64,000 bases of DNA, taken from the NCBI RefSeq assembly GCF_004138335.1, contig NZ_RYFW01000002.1, positions 663,501 to 727,500 of the forward strand. Direction: 5' to 3'. A program made the position numbers and the translations under genes. The DNA comes from Peristeroidobacter agariperforans (GTDB lineage: Bacteria; Pseudomonadota; Gammaproteobacteria; Steroidobacterales; Steroidobacteraceae). Numbering within the stretch: the stretch's first letter is position 1; each line of letters opens with the position of its first letter. Positions 26,060 through 35,738 of the stretch are shown in pieces. A model generated the notes under the pieces. The model did not search any database. It had not been told where the DNA came from and saw nothing but the letters and a program-made list of their open reading frames with translations.

Positions 26060-27588
26060 ACAATCGTCACATCTATGTGCTGTCAGCGGTGCTGGCGCTG
26101 ATGGGCTTGGCGCTGTTCGCGTACAAGTCGCAAGTGCTCGGCTTTCCGCTGCAGCCGCAGGAACAGACGCGCGTCTGGACCATTGAGGCGGCGGTGCGCT
26201 TCGATCCGGGTCCGGCGGCGGTCAAAGCGACGTTGCGCATTCCCAACCTGACGCCCGGCTTTTCCATCCTGGACGAGAACTTCATTTCGCGCGGCTTCGG
26301 GCATGCCACGCGGTCCGCCCCGGCGGGACGCGAATCTCAATGGACGCTGCGCCAGGCGACCGGCCCGCAGACGCTGTACTACCGAGCGCAGGTGTATCGC
26401 GATGCCAGCCGCATCGCCGAGGACACGACGCCGCCGTTTCCCGAACAGCCGGTGCTGGACGAGCCGTCGCGCATCGCCATGGAAGGATTGATCGCCGAAG
26501 TGCGGCGGCAGTCGGCCGATGTCGCGAGCTTCACGACCGAGCTGCTTCGTCACATCAATCACGCCGAACGCGATCCGTACGTCAGTTTGTTCATGAGCCG
26601 GGGCAGTGCGCCGGCGGACGCAGCCGAGCTGGCCACCATCTTCCTGGCCGGCGCTTCGATTCCCGCACGCATCGCGCACGGCATTCAGCTGCGCAACGTG
26701 GCGGGGCCGGTGCAGTCCCAACAGCTGCTGGAAGTGCACGACGGCGTGCAATGGTTGTACTTCGATCCCAAGACGCTGGAGCAGGGCTTGCCGCCGGACT
26801 TCCTGATCTGGTGGCGCGGCGACGAAGCGATCGCCAGCCTCGAAGGCGGCAGTAATCTGGATGTGACGCTCGCGGTTCAGCAAAACCTGCTGGATTCGAT
26901 GGTGGTGGCCGAGCGCCGGGCCGAGTTGACCGGCTCGCACGCCATGGACTTCTCGCTGTTTGCGTTGCCGATTGCGACCCAGGCGGTGTACGCGGTGCTG
27001 ATGATGATTCCGATCGGCGCACTGGTGATCATGCTGCTGCGTAACTTCATCGGCGTGAAGACGTTCGGCACGTTCATGCCGGTGCTGGTGGCGCTGGCGT
27101 TTCGCGAGACGCGGCTGCTGTGGGGCATCGTGCTGTTTGCCATCATCGTCTCGCTGGGACTGCTGATCCGGTTCTATCTGGAAAAGCTGCGGCTGCTGCT
27201 GGTGCCGCGTTTGACCACTGTGCTCACCGTGGTGGTGCTGTTGATGGCTGGCATCAGCGTGCTGAGTCAGAAACTGGAGCTGCAGCCGGGCCTGTCGATC
27301 GCGCTGTTCCCGATGGTCATCCTGTCGATGACGATCGAGCGCATGTCGATCGTGTGGGAGGAGCGCGGCGCGTCGGAGGCCATCCAGGAAGGCATCGGCA
27401 GCTTGCTGGTGGCTGCGGTCGCCTACGTCATCATGGGCATCGCGTGGCTGGAACACTTGATCTTCGTGTTCCCGGAACTGTTGCTGCTGGTGATCGCGAT
27501 GTCGCTGCTGGCCGGTCGTTACACCGGCTATCGATTGCTCGAGTTGCGCCGCTTCAAGGCGCTGACGCCATCGCGGAGCGAACCCTGA
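26056..27588 (+). CDS. Inactive transglutaminase fused to seven transmembrane helices (UUP1 family)
   Basis: 510 residues. One N-terminal membrane anchor (about 7-24) is followed by an extracytoplasmic region with a transglutaminase-like core (about 140-260: ELATIFLAGASIPARIAHG, then WLYFDPKT) whose catalytic Cys-His-Asp set is not evident, so it is probably a binding module. The C-terminal 200 residues carry seven hydrophobic segments with IGVKTFGTFMPVLVALAFRET and LELQPGLSIALFPMVILSMTIER, the signature of this family. It is coupled to the downstream ATP-grasp gene by a one-base TGATG overlap. A peptide-modification or surface role has been proposed from gene context; no product is known to me. 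Confidence 0.9.
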   Translation: MNNRHIYVLSAVLALMGLALFAYKSQVLGFPLQPQEQTRVWTIEAAVRFDPGPAAVKATLRIPNLTPGFSILDENFISRGFGHATRSAPAGRESQWTLRQATGPQTLYYRAQVYRDASRIAEDTTPPFPEQPVLDEPSRIAMEGLIAEVRRQSADVASFTTELLRHINHAERDPYVSLFMSRGSAPADAAELATIFLAGASIPARIAHGIQLRNVAGPVQSQQLLEVHDGVQWLYFDPKTLEQGLPPDFLIWWRGDEAIASLEGGSNLDVTLAVQQNLLDSMVVAERRAELTGSHAMDFSLFALPIATQAVYAVLMMIPIGALVIMLLRNFIGVKTFGTFMPVLVALAFRETRLLWGIVLFAIIVSLGLLIRFYLEKLRLLLVPRLTTVLTVVVLLMAGISVLSQKLELQPGLSIALFPMVILSMTIERMSIVWEERGASEAIQEGIGSLLVAAVAYVIMGIAWLEHLIFVFPELLLLVIAMSLLAGRYTGYRLLELRRFKALTPSRSEP

Positions 27589-28574
27589 TGTTTGGCCGCT
27601 ACCGAGGGTTGTCCGACGAGGGCGTGCTTGGGCTCAACAAGCGCAACGGCGATTACATCCTGCGTTTCAATCCGCGGCGGCTGTATCCGCTGGTCGATGA
27701 CAAGCTGAAAACCAAACGGCTGGCGCTGGCGGCCGGCATCGCGGTTCCGCAGTTGTACGGCGTCATCGAGACTCAGCATGACATCCGGCGGCTGCCGGAG
27801 ATCGTCAAGGACCATCCGGAGTTCGCGCTCAAGCCAGCGCACGGCAGCGCGGGGGACGGCATCGTCGTCATCTCCGGCCGCAGCTCGCAGCGTTATCGAA
27901 CCATCAGCGGCACGCTGCTCGATGACGATTTCCTGTATCACCACCTTTCCAACGCCATCAACGGGCAGTTCAGTCTGGGCGGCGTGCAGGATGTGGTCAT
28001 CGTCGAATACATGGTGCGCTTCTCGCCGCTGTTCGAGCGCATCAGTTATCTGGGCGTGCCGGATATCCGAGTGATCGTGTATCGCGGCTTCCCGATCATG
28101 TCGATGGTGCGTCTGCCGACACGCGCGTCGCACGGCAAAGCGAATTTGCACCAGGGCGCGGTGGGCGCGGGCATCGATCTCGCCAGCGGCGTCACCTTGG
28201 ATGGCGTGGTCGGGACACAGGTCGTCACGCATCACCCGGATACCACGCATGCGATCTCAGGGCTGAAGATTCCGGACTGGGATGTGATTCTGGATATTTC
28301 GGCGCGGTGCTACGAGCTGACCGGCATGGGCTATATCGGCGTCGATATCGTGCTCGATCGCGACCTGGGACCGTTGGTGCTCGAGTTGAATGCGCGGCCG
28401 GGGCTGGCGATCCAGATCGCCAATCGGCAGGGGTTGTTACGTCGTTTGAAAATCTGCGACGAGCGCGCCAACTTCTCCGCTGCCGCCGCCGAGCGCATTG
28501 CCTTCGCTCAGCACGAATTTCGCCATCCCGTCGGTCCGGTGCTCGCTACGGAAGCGGTGGCGAGTGTCGCCTAG
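27588..28574 (+). CDS. Alpha-L-glutamate ligase-like ATP-grasp protein
   Basis: 328 residues. LGLNKRNGDYILRFNPRRLYPLVDDKLKTK is split by ordinary ATP-grasp spacing from EFALKPAHGSAGDGIVVI (ATP loop with Lys) and GYIGVDIVLDRDLGPLVLELNARPGLAIQIAN (Mg-binding Asp/Glu/Asn). This is the RimK-related ligase type that forms amide bonds between an amino acid and a carboxylate. It is cytoplasmic and paired with the upstream 7TM protein. The aspartyl protease gene that often joins this pair in other genomes is not present here. Confidence 0.92.
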   Translation: MFGRYRGLSDEGVLGLNKRNGDYILRFNPRRLYPLVDDKLKTKRLALAAGIAVPQLYGVIETQHDIRRLPEIVKDHPEFALKPAHGSAGDGIVVISGRSSQRYRTISGTLLDDDFLYHHLSNAINGQFSLGGVQDVVIVEYMVRFSPLFERISYLGVPDIRVIVYRGFPIMSMVRLPTRASHGKANLHQGAVGAGIDLASGVTLDGVVGTQVVTHHPDTTHAISGLKIPDWDVILDISARCYELTGMGYIGVDIVLDRDLGPLVLELNARPGLAIQIANRQGLLRRLKICDERANFSAAAAERIAFAQHEFRHPVGPVLATEAVASVA

Positions 28575-29018
28575 CTAAGGAGCGTTGCGCGGATCGGTAC
28601 TAGGCTGGAGCGGAGACCCCTTGGTCCTTGCCGCCGGCACATCCACCGAGGCAAAGAATCCCGCCGACGTTCTGATCGTCACCTTCGACGGTCGGCAGCT
28701 GAAATCCCGCAGATCGATGTGCAGCGGCGTGGTGAATTCCTCGCGGGCCAGGTCATCGGGCTGACTATCCACCAACAGTCCGAGAATCTGCATGCGCTCA
28801 TCATCGAGCTGCCTGCAGGCATCCCATGCGACCCTGAATTGATGATCCGGATTCGTGCCACGGTAGGCGATGGTCATGACCAGCTGATCCTTGCCCGGAT
28901 CATAGGTCAGCGCGGTTACCGAGACGGCCGCGGCGGGGGTGACGTAGAGCAGGGCGGCGAAACAGACTGACCAAATACGCAGGTGCTGAACGAGTCGACC
29001 TAACGTAGCGCGGCGCAT
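28575..29018 (-). CDS. Secreted protein of unknown function
   Basis: 147 residues from the ATG at 29018, which has GGAGA seven bases upstream; an in-frame ATG at 29051 would overlap phhB and lacks such a site. A basic N-terminus and the hydrophobic stretch IWSVCFAALLYVTPAAA give a clear signal peptide, cleaved near AAA. The mature part is about 120 residues with two cysteines (WDACRQLDD and DFSCRPSK) that could form a disulfide. I do not recognise a family. It is last in the ispG-phhB unit and abuts the convergent ligase gene. Confidence 0.75.
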   Translation of the reverse strand: MRRATLGRLVQHLRIWSVCFAALLYVTPAAAVSVTALTYDPGKDQLVMTIAYRGTNPDHQFRVAWDACRQLDDERMQILGLLVDSQPDDLAREEFTTPLHIDLRDFSCRPSKVTIRTSAGFFASVDVPAARTKGSPLQPSTDPRNAP

Positions 29019-29031
29019 GTGAGTTCTCCGG

Positions 29032-29370
29032 CTAGGTGCGGGGTAACGCATCCACCTTGGCGGCGCAGATGAAATCGTTCTGCGACAGACCGCCGATGGC
29101 GTGAGTGTTGAAGTTCATGCGGCAATAGCCATAGCCGACTTCCATATCGGGATGGTGATCTTCGGCATTGGCGATGTGGGCCACCGCGTTTACGAAGCTC
29201 ATCGTGTGATAGAAATTACGGAACTTCCATTCCGCGCGGAGGCTCTTGCCGTCGGCGGCGAGCTTCCAGTCGCCGCTCACCTGTTTCATCAGCGCTTGCG
29301 CTTCATCGAGCGTCAGCGGCGCGACGCCGCCTTCGCAAGGCTTGCAGCGTTGTTCGGCGAGTGAGGTCAT
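29032..29370 (-). CDS. phhB: Pterin-4a-carbinolamine dehydratase
   Basis: 112 residues. The signature [31 protein letters not shown] contains the catalytic histidines (HH and NTH). It dehydrates the pterin product of aromatic amino acid hydroxylases and so regenerates the cofactor. No phenylalanine hydroxylase gene is in this window. It overlaps ispG by 4 bp (ATGA). Confidence 0.95.
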   Translation of the reverse strand: MTSLAEQRCKPCEGGVAPLTLDEAQALMKQVSGDWKLAADGKSLRAEWKFRNFYHTMSFVNAVAHIANAEDHHPDMEVGYGYCRMNFNTHAIGGLSQNDFICAAKVDALPRT

Positions 29371-30593
29371 GCTGTTTCCCTCCGCGCGTAGGTCCTGGCG
29401 ATGTAGTCCTCGACCAGCGACTGGAATTCTTCAGCGATGTGCTCGCCCTTGAGGGTCGGGCCTTTCTCGCCGTCCACATAAACCGGCGCGACCGGGCGCT
29501 CGCCGGTGCCGGGCAGGCTGATGCCGATGTTGGCGTGTTTGCTCTCGCCCGGACCGTTGACTACGCAGCCCATCACGGCGACCGTCATGTCTTCGACGCC
29601 GACGTATTGCTTGCGCCATTCTGGCATCTGGTGGCGAATGTGAGATTGGATCTTTTGCGCCAGTTCCTGGAAATACGTCGAAGTGGTGCGGCCACAGCCA
29701 GGGCACGCGACCACCATGGGCATGAACGAACGCAGTCCCATGGTTTGCAGGATCTCCTGCGCCACGATGACTTCCTGGGTGCGATCGCCGCCGGGCTCAG
29801 GCGTCAACGACACTCGAATCGTGTCGCCGATGCCTTCCTGTAACAGCACGGCCATGCCGGCGGTGGAAGCGACGATACCTTTCGACCCCATGCCAGCTTC
29901 GGTCAGGCCGAGGTGCAGCGCGTAGTCGCAGCGTTTCGCCAGGTTGCGATACACGGCGATCAGATCCTGCACGCCGCTGACCTTGCACGAAATCAGGATG
30001 CGATTGGAGCCCAGCCCCAGCTCCTCGGCGCGCTTCGCCGATTCCAAAGCCGAGACGACCAGGGCCTCGCGCGTGACATCGCGGGCGTCCATCGGCTGGG
30101 CCGACCTGGAGTTCTCGTCCATCAACCGCGTCAGCAGGTCCTGATCCAGGCTGCCCCAGTTCACGCCGATGCGCACCGGTTTGTCGTTGCGGATCGCGAC
30201 TTCGATCATTTCGGCGAACTGCGGGTCGCGCTTGCTGCCCCGGCCGACATTGCCTGGGTTGATACGGTATTTGGCCAGCGCTTCGGCGCAGGCCGGGTGC
30301 GCCTTGAGCAGCTTATGACCGTTGAAGTGAAAGTCGCCGACGATGGGCACGTGAATGCCCATCTGTGCGAGCCGGTCGCGCACGTGGGGTACGGCCGCGG
30401 CGGCTTCGTCGGTATTGACTGTGACGCGCACCAGCTCGGAGCCGGCGCGAGCCAAGGCTTTGATCTGCTGGGTCGTGGAGTCGATATCGGCGGTGTCGGT
30501 GTTGGTCATCGATTGCACGACGACCGGGGCGGGACCGCCCACAGTGACCGAGCCGATGCGAACGGGAATGGAGTGACGTCGGGTTGGGCGCAT
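29367..30593 (-). CDS. ispG: 4-hydroxy-3-methylbut-2-enyl diphosphate synthase IspG
   Basis: 408 residues. It opens with [30 protein letters not shown], whose conserved core VQSMTNTDT marks the family. The [4Fe-4S] ligands are Cys297 and Cys300 (ACPGCGRTT), Cys343 ([10 protein letters not shown]) and Glu350. It carries out the penultimate step of the MEP isoprenoid pathway, which feeds the prenyl tail of the ubiquinone made by coq7/ubiH/ubiI here. Divergent from the riboswitch-gcv operon. Confidence 0.97.
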   Translation of the reverse strand: MRPTRRHSIPVRIGSVTVGGPAPVVVQSMTNTDTADIDSTTQQIKALARAGSELVRVTVNTDEAAAAVPHVRDRLAQMGIHVPIVGDFHFNGHKLLKAHPACAEALAKYRINPGNVGRGSKRDPQFAEMIEVAIRNDKPVRIGVNWGSLDQDLLTRLMDENSRSAQPMDARDVTREALVVSALESAKRAEELGLGSNRILISCKVSGVQDLIAVYRNLAKRCDYALHLGLTEAGMGSKGIVASTAGMAVLLQEGIGDTIRVSLTPEPGGDRTQEVIVAQEILQTMGLRSFMPMVVACPGCGRTTSTYFQELAQKIQSHIRHQMPEWRKQYVGVEDMTVAVMGCVVNGPGESKHANIGISLPGTGERPVAPVYVDGEKGPTLKGEHIAEEFQSLVEDYIARTYARRETA

Positions 30594-30666
30594 AGATGGG
30601 CGTTATTGTAACGCCTCGCACACGAATCGCTGGCTTCGGCTACCATACGCGCACCCATCGCAAGGC

Positions 30667-30895
30667 ACGGCCGGAGAGAGCGGGATCGACCCCGCCGCCG
30701 AAGGCGCAACCGCCCGGAAACGCTCAGGCAAATGAACGGCGTGCAAGTGGACAGGGCGGAGCTCCGCCCGCCACTCGGCGGGCTCTGGAGAGAAACTGCG
30801 ATTCGCGCCGCGGCGCTCGTCGGCAGTTCACCGAAGGGGAGAGGTGCGCTACTGCAAGTGGCACCGGATCTCTCAGGTCACAGGACAGAGGGGGC
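30667..30895 (+). promoter_or_regulatory. Tandem glycine riboswitch upstream of gcvT
   Basis: Two consecutive glycine aptamers. The first begins at CCGGAGAGAG (30671) and contains CCGCCGAAGGCGCAACCGCC, AACGCTCAGGCAAATG and ends GGCTCTGGAGAGA (30793). The second contains TTCACCGAAGGGG, AGTGGCACCGGATCTCTCAGG and ends ACAGAGGGGG (30893). Both carry the GGAGAG/CTCTGG-type P1 and the CGAAGG/CTCAGG core. It lies 56 bases before gcvT, so glycine binding is expected to switch the cleavage operon on. Confidence 0.95.
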
Positions 30896-30950
30896 GTAGA
30901 ACGCGGCTGCGTTCGCGCTGACCTTTACACTGGCAATCCCGGAGCATTCG

Positions 30951-32033
30951 ATGGGCCTCAAGACTCCCTTGTTCGACACCCATGTCGCCGCTGGCGCCCG
31001 TATGGTCGATTTCGGCGGCTGGGACATGCCGGTCAACTACGGCTCCCAGATCGAAGAACACCACGCCGTCCGTCGCGACGCCGGCATGTTCGACGTTTCC
31101 CACATGCTCATCGCCGATGTCACCGGCGCGCGCGTCCGTGACTACCTGCGTTATCTGCTCGCCAACGACGTCGCCAAACTGAAGGACTCGGGCAAGGCGC
31201 TGTACAGCTGCATGCTGAACGAGCAGGGCGGAGTCGTGGACGATCTCATCGTCTATTTCATCAACGAGTCCTGGTTCCGCGTGGTCGTGAACGCCGGCAC
31301 GCGCGATAAAGACATCGCCTGGTTGAAACGCTTCTCCGATAAGTTCGGCGTCGACATCAAGCCGCGCACCGATCTGGCGATGATCGCGGTGCAAGGGCCG
31401 AACGCGCGCGCGAAGGCAGCGACATTGATCGGCAAGTACGCCGACGAAGCGCTGCAATTGAAGACGTTCGTGGGGCGTGAGCTTGGCCAATATTTCATTG
31501 CTCGCACCGGCTACACCGGCGAAGACGGCTGGGAGGTCATGTTGCCGGTGGGCGAAGCGCCGAAGTTCTGGAGCGATCTGAAAGCCGCCGGCGTTGCTCA
31601 GTGCGGCCTCGGTGCGCGCGACACACTGCGGCTCGAAGCAGGCATGAATCTGTACGGCAACGACATGGATGAGAAGTTGTCGCCGCTCGAATCCGGTCTG
31701 ACCTGGACCGTCGCATTCGATCCCCCCGAGCGTGATTTCGTCGGCCGTGCCGCGCTCGAAGCGCAACGTGCAGCGGGCCTGAAGCGCAAGCTCGTCGGTC
31801 TGATTCTCGACGATCGCGGTGTGCTGCGCGGTCATCAGCGCGTCGTCACGCCAGCGGGCGACGGCGAGCTCACCAGCGGCACGTTCTCGCCGACCATGGA
31901 GAAATCCATTGGCTTTGCCCGTGTGCCGGTGGCGACGGGCGATCGCGTCGAGGTCGATATCCGCGGCAAGCTGTTGCCGGCGCGCGTCGTGAAATATCCG
32001 TTCGTGCGCAACGGCAAGCCCCTCGTTTCCTGA
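30951..32033 (+). CDS. gcvT: Glycine cleavage system aminomethyltransferase (T protein)
   Basis: 360 residues. [28 protein letters not shown] opens the folate-binding fold. [12 protein letters not shown] (E. coli has DVSHM), [23 protein letters not shown] and [23 protein letters not shown] follow. It transfers the methylene group from lipoyl-H protein to tetrahydrofolate and releases ammonia. GGAG lies six bases before the ATG. First gene of a riboswitch-controlled operon. Confidence 0.98.
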   Translation: MGLKTPLFDTHVAAGARMVDFGGWDMPVNYGSQIEEHHAVRRDAGMFDVSHMLIADVTGARVRDYLRYLLANDVAKLKDSGKALYSCMLNEQGGVVDDLIVYFINESWFRVVVNAGTRDKDIAWLKRFSDKFGVDIKPRTDLAMIAVQGPNARAKAATLIGKYADEALQLKTFVGRELGQYFIARTGYTGEDGWEVMLPVGEAPKFWSDLKAAGVAQCGLGARDTLRLEAGMNLYGNDMDEKLSPLESGLTWTVAFDPPERDFVGRAALEAQRAAGLKRKLVGLILDDRGVLRGHQRVVTPAGDGELTSGTFSPTMEKSIGFARVPVATGDRVEVDIRGKLLPARVVKYPFVRNGKPLVS

Positions 32034-32075
32034 TTCGTTTTTTTACCCCCGATTTCGTTTCCTCGAGGACATCCC

Positions 32076-32471
32076 ATGTCGAACATTCCTGCCGACCTGA
32101 AATATCTCGACTCTCACGAGTGGGCGCGCGTCGAAAGCGACGGCACGGTCACCATCGGTATTTCCGATCATGCCCAGGGCGCGCTTGGCGACCTGGTGTT
32201 CGTCGAAGTGCCGGAAGTGGGCAAGTCGCTGACCAAGGGCGGCGCTGCGGCCGTGGTCGAATCGGTCAAGGCCGCTTCCGACGTTTACAGCCCGGTGTCC
32301 GGTGAAGTGGTTGCCGCAAACGACGCGCTGAGCGGTTCGCCCGAGCTGGTCAACAGCGATCCGTACGGCGCCGGCTGGTTGTTCAAGATCAAGCCGAGCA
32401 ACAACGGCGAGCTGCAACAGCTGCTCGACGCCAAGGCCTACGAAAAGGTCGTCGCTGACGCCGCCCACTGA
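32076..32471 (+). CDS. gcvH: Glycine cleavage system H protein
   Basis: 131 residues. The lipoylation site is Lys65 in [19 protein letters not shown], and [19 protein letters not shown] precedes it at the usual spacing. The protein shuttles the aminomethyl group among the P, T and L proteins. It sits 42 bases after gcvT and eight bases before gcvPA. A GAGG ribosome-binding site is present (32064-32067). Confidence 0.98.
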   Translation: MSNIPADLKYLDSHEWARVESDGTVTIGISDHAQGALGDLVFVEVPEVGKSLTKGGAAAVVESVKAASDVYSPVSGEVVAANDALSGSPELVNSDPYGAGWLFKIKPSNNGELQQLLDAKAYEKVVADAAH

Positions 32472-32479
32472 GTGCCGCC

Positions 32480-33847
32480 ATGCCGTTCATCCCTCATACC
32501 GAAACCGAGATCGGCGAAATGCTGGCTGCCATCGGCGCGCCCAGCATCGATGCGCTGTTCGACGAAATCCCGGCGGCGCTGCGGATCAAATCGCTCGCCG
32601 CGATTCCTGATGCACTGAGCGAAATGGAAGTCGGGCGCCTGATGCAGGCGCGCGCGAACCAGGACGGTCGCCCGCTGAATTTCCTGGGCGCCGGCGCTTA
32701 CGAGCATCACATTCCCGCCGCAGTCTGGGCGATCGTCACGCGTGGCGAGTTCTACAGCGCGTACACGCCGTATCAGGCGGAAGCGAGCCAGGGCACGCTG
32801 CAGCTGTTGTACGAATACCAGACCATGATGAGCAGCCTGACGGGCATGGAAGTCTCGAATGCGTCGCTCTACGACGGCGCATCGGCGCTCGCCGAAGCTT
32901 GTTTGATGGCGGTGCGCGCGCATCGCAAGTCGAAGTCGGCTCGCATCGTCGTGCCGTCGACGTTGAATCCGACTTACCTCTCCGTGTCGCGCGCGGTCGT
33001 GGAGGGTCAGAACCTCAGCTTCACCGTGCTGCCGTACGAAGCGGGCAAGGGCACGCTGCAGTTCTCGAAACTCGAAGCGCTCAAGGGTGAGGATCTCACC
33101 GCCGTCGTGATCCAGCAGCCGAATTTCTTCGGCCAGATGGAAGATGTCGATGCGATCACCGATTGGGCGCACGCCAATAACGCGCTGGTCATCGCGGTCG
33201 TGAACCCGTTGTCGCTGGCGTTGTTCAAGCCGCCGGGCGAGTGGGGTTCGAAGGGCGTCGACATCGTGGTCGGCGACGGTCAGCCGCTCGGCGTCCCGTT
33301 GTCTTCGGGCGGTCCGTACTTCGGCTTCATGACCACGCGCATGGAACATGTGCGGCAGATGCCGGGCCGAATCATCGGCCGCACCGTCGACCTCGACGGC
33401 AAGCAGGGCTTCACGCTGACTCTGCAGGCGCGCGAACAGCACATCCGCCGCAGCAAGGCGACGTCGAACATTTGTACCAACCAGGGCCTGCTGGTGACGG
33501 CGGCGACGATTCACATGTCGCTGCTGGGCGCGGCGGGCCTGGAATCGGTGGCGGCGACTTCGCAACGGCAGGCGGCCAAGCTGGTCGAGAAGCTCACGCG
33601 CATTCCTGGCGTGAAAGTCGTGTTCGACGGTTACCGTTTTCATGAAGCTGTGTTACAGCTGCCGGTCAAGGTGAGCGATGTGCTCGACGCCTTGGCCAAA
33701 CGCAATATCGTCGGTGGATTGGATTTGTCGAAACTCTATCCCGAGCTGGGCAACGCGCTGCTGGTGTGTGCAACGGAAATGCGCACCGATGCGGACCTGG
33801 ATGCGTATGCCTCTGCGTTGGCCGCCGTCCTGGAGCGCAAGCCGTGA
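32480..33847 (+). CDS. gcvPA: Glycine dehydrogenase (decarboxylating) subunit 1
   Basis: 455 residues. [53 protein letters not shown] and [17 protein letters not shown] define the N-terminal half of the P protein. Here P is encoded as two genes, the form seen in Bacillus and some gammaproteobacteria rather than the single large gcvP of E. coli. Subunit 1 carries no PLP lysine itself. It ends with the GTGA overlap that starts gcvPB. Confidence 0.97.
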   Translation: MPFIPHTETEIGEMLAAIGAPSIDALFDEIPAALRIKSLAAIPDALSEMEVGRLMQARANQDGRPLNFLGAGAYEHHIPAAVWAIVTRGEFYSAYTPYQAEASQGTLQLLYEYQTMMSSLTGMEVSNASLYDGASALAEACLMAVRAHRKSKSARIVVPSTLNPTYLSVSRAVVEGQNLSFTVLPYEAGKGTLQFSKLEALKGEDLTAVVIQQPNFFGQMEDVDAITDWAHANNALVIAVVNPLSLALFKPPGEWGSKGVDIVVGDGQPLGVPLSSGGPYFGFMTTRMEHVRQMPGRIIGRTVDLDGKQGFTLTLQAREQHIRRSKATSNICTNQGLLVTAATIHMSLLGAAGLESVAATSQRQAAKLVEKLTRIPGVKVVFDGYRFHEAVLQLPVKVSDVLDALAKRNIVGGLDLSKLYPELGNALLVCATEMRTDADLDAYASALAAVLERKP

Positions 33848-35310
33848 GCATCACTGAACCGTTGATCTTCAAACATTCGCGCTCCGGGCGCAGCGCCGTC
33901 GGCCAGTATCCGCAAGGCGCATCCGCCGAGGTGCCGGAGAAGTTTCGGCGTCGCAAACGCGCAGCGCTGCCGGAAGTGTCCGAGCTGCAGGCCGTGCGTC
34001 ATTTCACGCGTCTGTCGCAGTTGAACTTCTCGATCGACACGCACTTCTACCCGCTGGGCTCGTGCACGATGAAGTACAACCCGCGTGCGTGTAATGCATT
34101 CGCGATGCTGCCCGAATTTCTCGGCCGTCACCCGCTGGCGCCCAACTCGGTCAGCCAGGGCTTCCTCTCCTGCTTGTATGAATTGCAGGAGATGTTGAAG
34201 GAAGTCACTGGCATGAAAGGCGTGTCGCTCACGCCGATGGCCGGCGCACAGGGCGAATTCGCAGGCGTTGCGATGATTCGTGCGTATCACCGCGCACGCA
34301 ACGATTTGGAACGCACTGAAATCATCGTTCCCGACGCCGCGCACGGCACCAACCCCGCGACCGCGACCATGTGCGGTTGCACGGTGGTCGAAATCCCATC
34401 GCTGTCCAATGGCGACATCGACATCGATGCGCTCAAGGCGGCGCTCGGGCCGAAGACGGCCGGCATCATGCTGACCAATCCGTCGACGCTGGGTGTGTTC
34501 GAACGTCGCATTCAAGAGGTCGCCAAGCTCGTGCACGACGCCGGCGGCCTGCTGTATTACGACGGCGCCAATCTCAACGCGATTCTGGGCAAGGTGCGTC
34601 CCGGCGACATGGGCTTCGACGTGATCCACATGAACCTGCACAAGACCTTCTCGACGCCGCACGGCGGCGGCGGTCCGGGTTCGGGTGCGGTCGGCGTCGG
34701 TCAGCGGTTGCTGCCGTTCCTGCCCATTCCGACCGTGGGCAAGGAAGGGGACAACTATCGCTGGCTGGACGAGAAGGATGTGCCGCAGACCATCGGCCGC
34801 CTGTCCGCGTTCATGGGCAACGCCGGCGTGCTGCTGCGTGCGTATGTTTACATGCGCATGCTCGGCCGCGAAGGCATGCACCGAGTTGCGGAATTCTCGG
34901 CGCTCAACGCCAACTATCTGCTGGCGCGCTTGAAGAAGGCGGGCTTCGATGCGGCCTATCCGGAGCGGCGCGCCAGCCACGAGTTCATCATCACCATGAA
35001 ACGCCAGGCCAAGGAGCTGGGCGTGAATGCGATGGACTTTGCCAAGCGCCTGCTCGATTACGGCTTCCATGCGCCGACCACGTACTTTCCATTGCTGGTG
35101 CCGGAGTGCCTGCTGATCGAGCCGACCGAGACCGAGGCCAAGGAGGAACTGGATGCCTTCGTCGATGCACTGATCGCGATTCAGGCCGAGGCCGAACAGG
35201 ACGCGGCCAAGGTCAAGGGTGCTCCTTATACTTTGCCGGTTCGGCGTCTCGACGACGTGCGCGCCGCCAAGCAACTCGATCTGACGTACGGAATGAGAAA
35301 CACTGAATGA
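33844..35310 (+). CDS. gcvPB: Glycine dehydrogenase (decarboxylating) subunit 2
   Basis: 488 residues from the GTG at 33844, which overlaps the gcvPA stop and gives the family N-terminus [15 protein letters not shown]. It holds the PLP site [20 protein letters not shown] with Lys267, plus [14 protein letters not shown] and [17 protein letters not shown]. With subunit 1 it decarboxylates glycine and loads H protein. A much longer upstream frame exists, but it runs inside gcvPA and is not conserved. The end overlaps dgkA by 4 bp. Confidence 0.97.
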   Translation: MSITEPLIFKHSRSGRSAVGQYPQGASAEVPEKFRRRKRAALPEVSELQAVRHFTRLSQLNFSIDTHFYPLGSCTMKYNPRACNAFAMLPEFLGRHPLAPNSVSQGFLSCLYELQEMLKEVTGMKGVSLTPMAGAQGEFAGVAMIRAYHRARNDLERTEIIVPDAAHGTNPATATMCGCTVVEIPSLSNGDIDIDALKAALGPKTAGIMLTNPSTLGVFERRIQEVAKLVHDAGGLLYYDGANLNAILGKVRPGDMGFDVIHMNLHKTFSTPHGGGGPGSGAVGVGQRLLPFLPIPTVGKEGDNYRWLDEKDVPQTIGRLSAFMGNAGVLLRAYVYMRMLGREGMHRVAEFSALNANYLLARLKKAGFDAAYPERRASHEFIITMKRQAKELGVNAMDFAKRLLDYGFHAPTTYFPLLVPECLLIEPTETEAKEELDAFVDALIAIQAEAEQDAAKVKGAPYTLPVRRLDDVRAAKQLDLTYGMRNTE

Positions 35311-35678
35311 CAACGATAGAGCGCCCCAAGCTCGCCGGCATGCGCCGGCTGTTGCTCGCCTTCGTCAATTCATGGAAGGGTTTCCGGGGCGCGTTCCGTA
35401 GCGAAGCGGCGTTCAGGCAGGAAGTGGCCCTGGCGGTGGTGTTGCTGCCGCTGGGGAGCTATCTGGGTAGAACGCCGGTGGAAAAGGCCTTGTTGGTCAG
35501 CTCGGTACTGCTGGTGCTGATCGTGGAGCTGCTCAACACGGGCATCGAAACCGTGGTCGATCGCATTGGCCTGGAGCGCCACGAGCTGTCCGGCCTGGCC
35601 AAAGACGTCGGCTCGACCGCCGTGCTGCTATCCTTCGGCGTCCTGGTCGTGATCTGGGGGTTCCTGCTGCTGGGCTGA
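35307..35678 (+). CDS. dgkA: Diacylglycerol kinase DgkA
   Basis: 123 residues, normal length, with three membrane helices (about 37-53, 60-78, 99-119). [22 protein letters not shown] and [35 protein letters not shown] match the prokaryotic DAGK active-site pattern (Glu/Asn/Glu). It phosphorylates diacylglycerol for lipid recycling. The 4 bp overlap with gcvPB suggests it rides on the glycine-controlled transcript, an odd partner functionally. Confidence 0.96.
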   Translation: MTTIERPKLAGMRRLLLAFVNSWKGFRGAFRSEAAFRQEVALAVVLLPLGSYLGRTPVEKALLVSSVLLVLIVELLNTGIETVVDRIGLERHELSGLAKDVGSTAVLLSFGVLVVIWGFLLLG

Positions 35679-35738
35679 CGGCCCGCCTCGAGTGACCTCC
35701 GGTCGCGGCTTCCCAACAGCCTCGAACGCGGTTCACTC

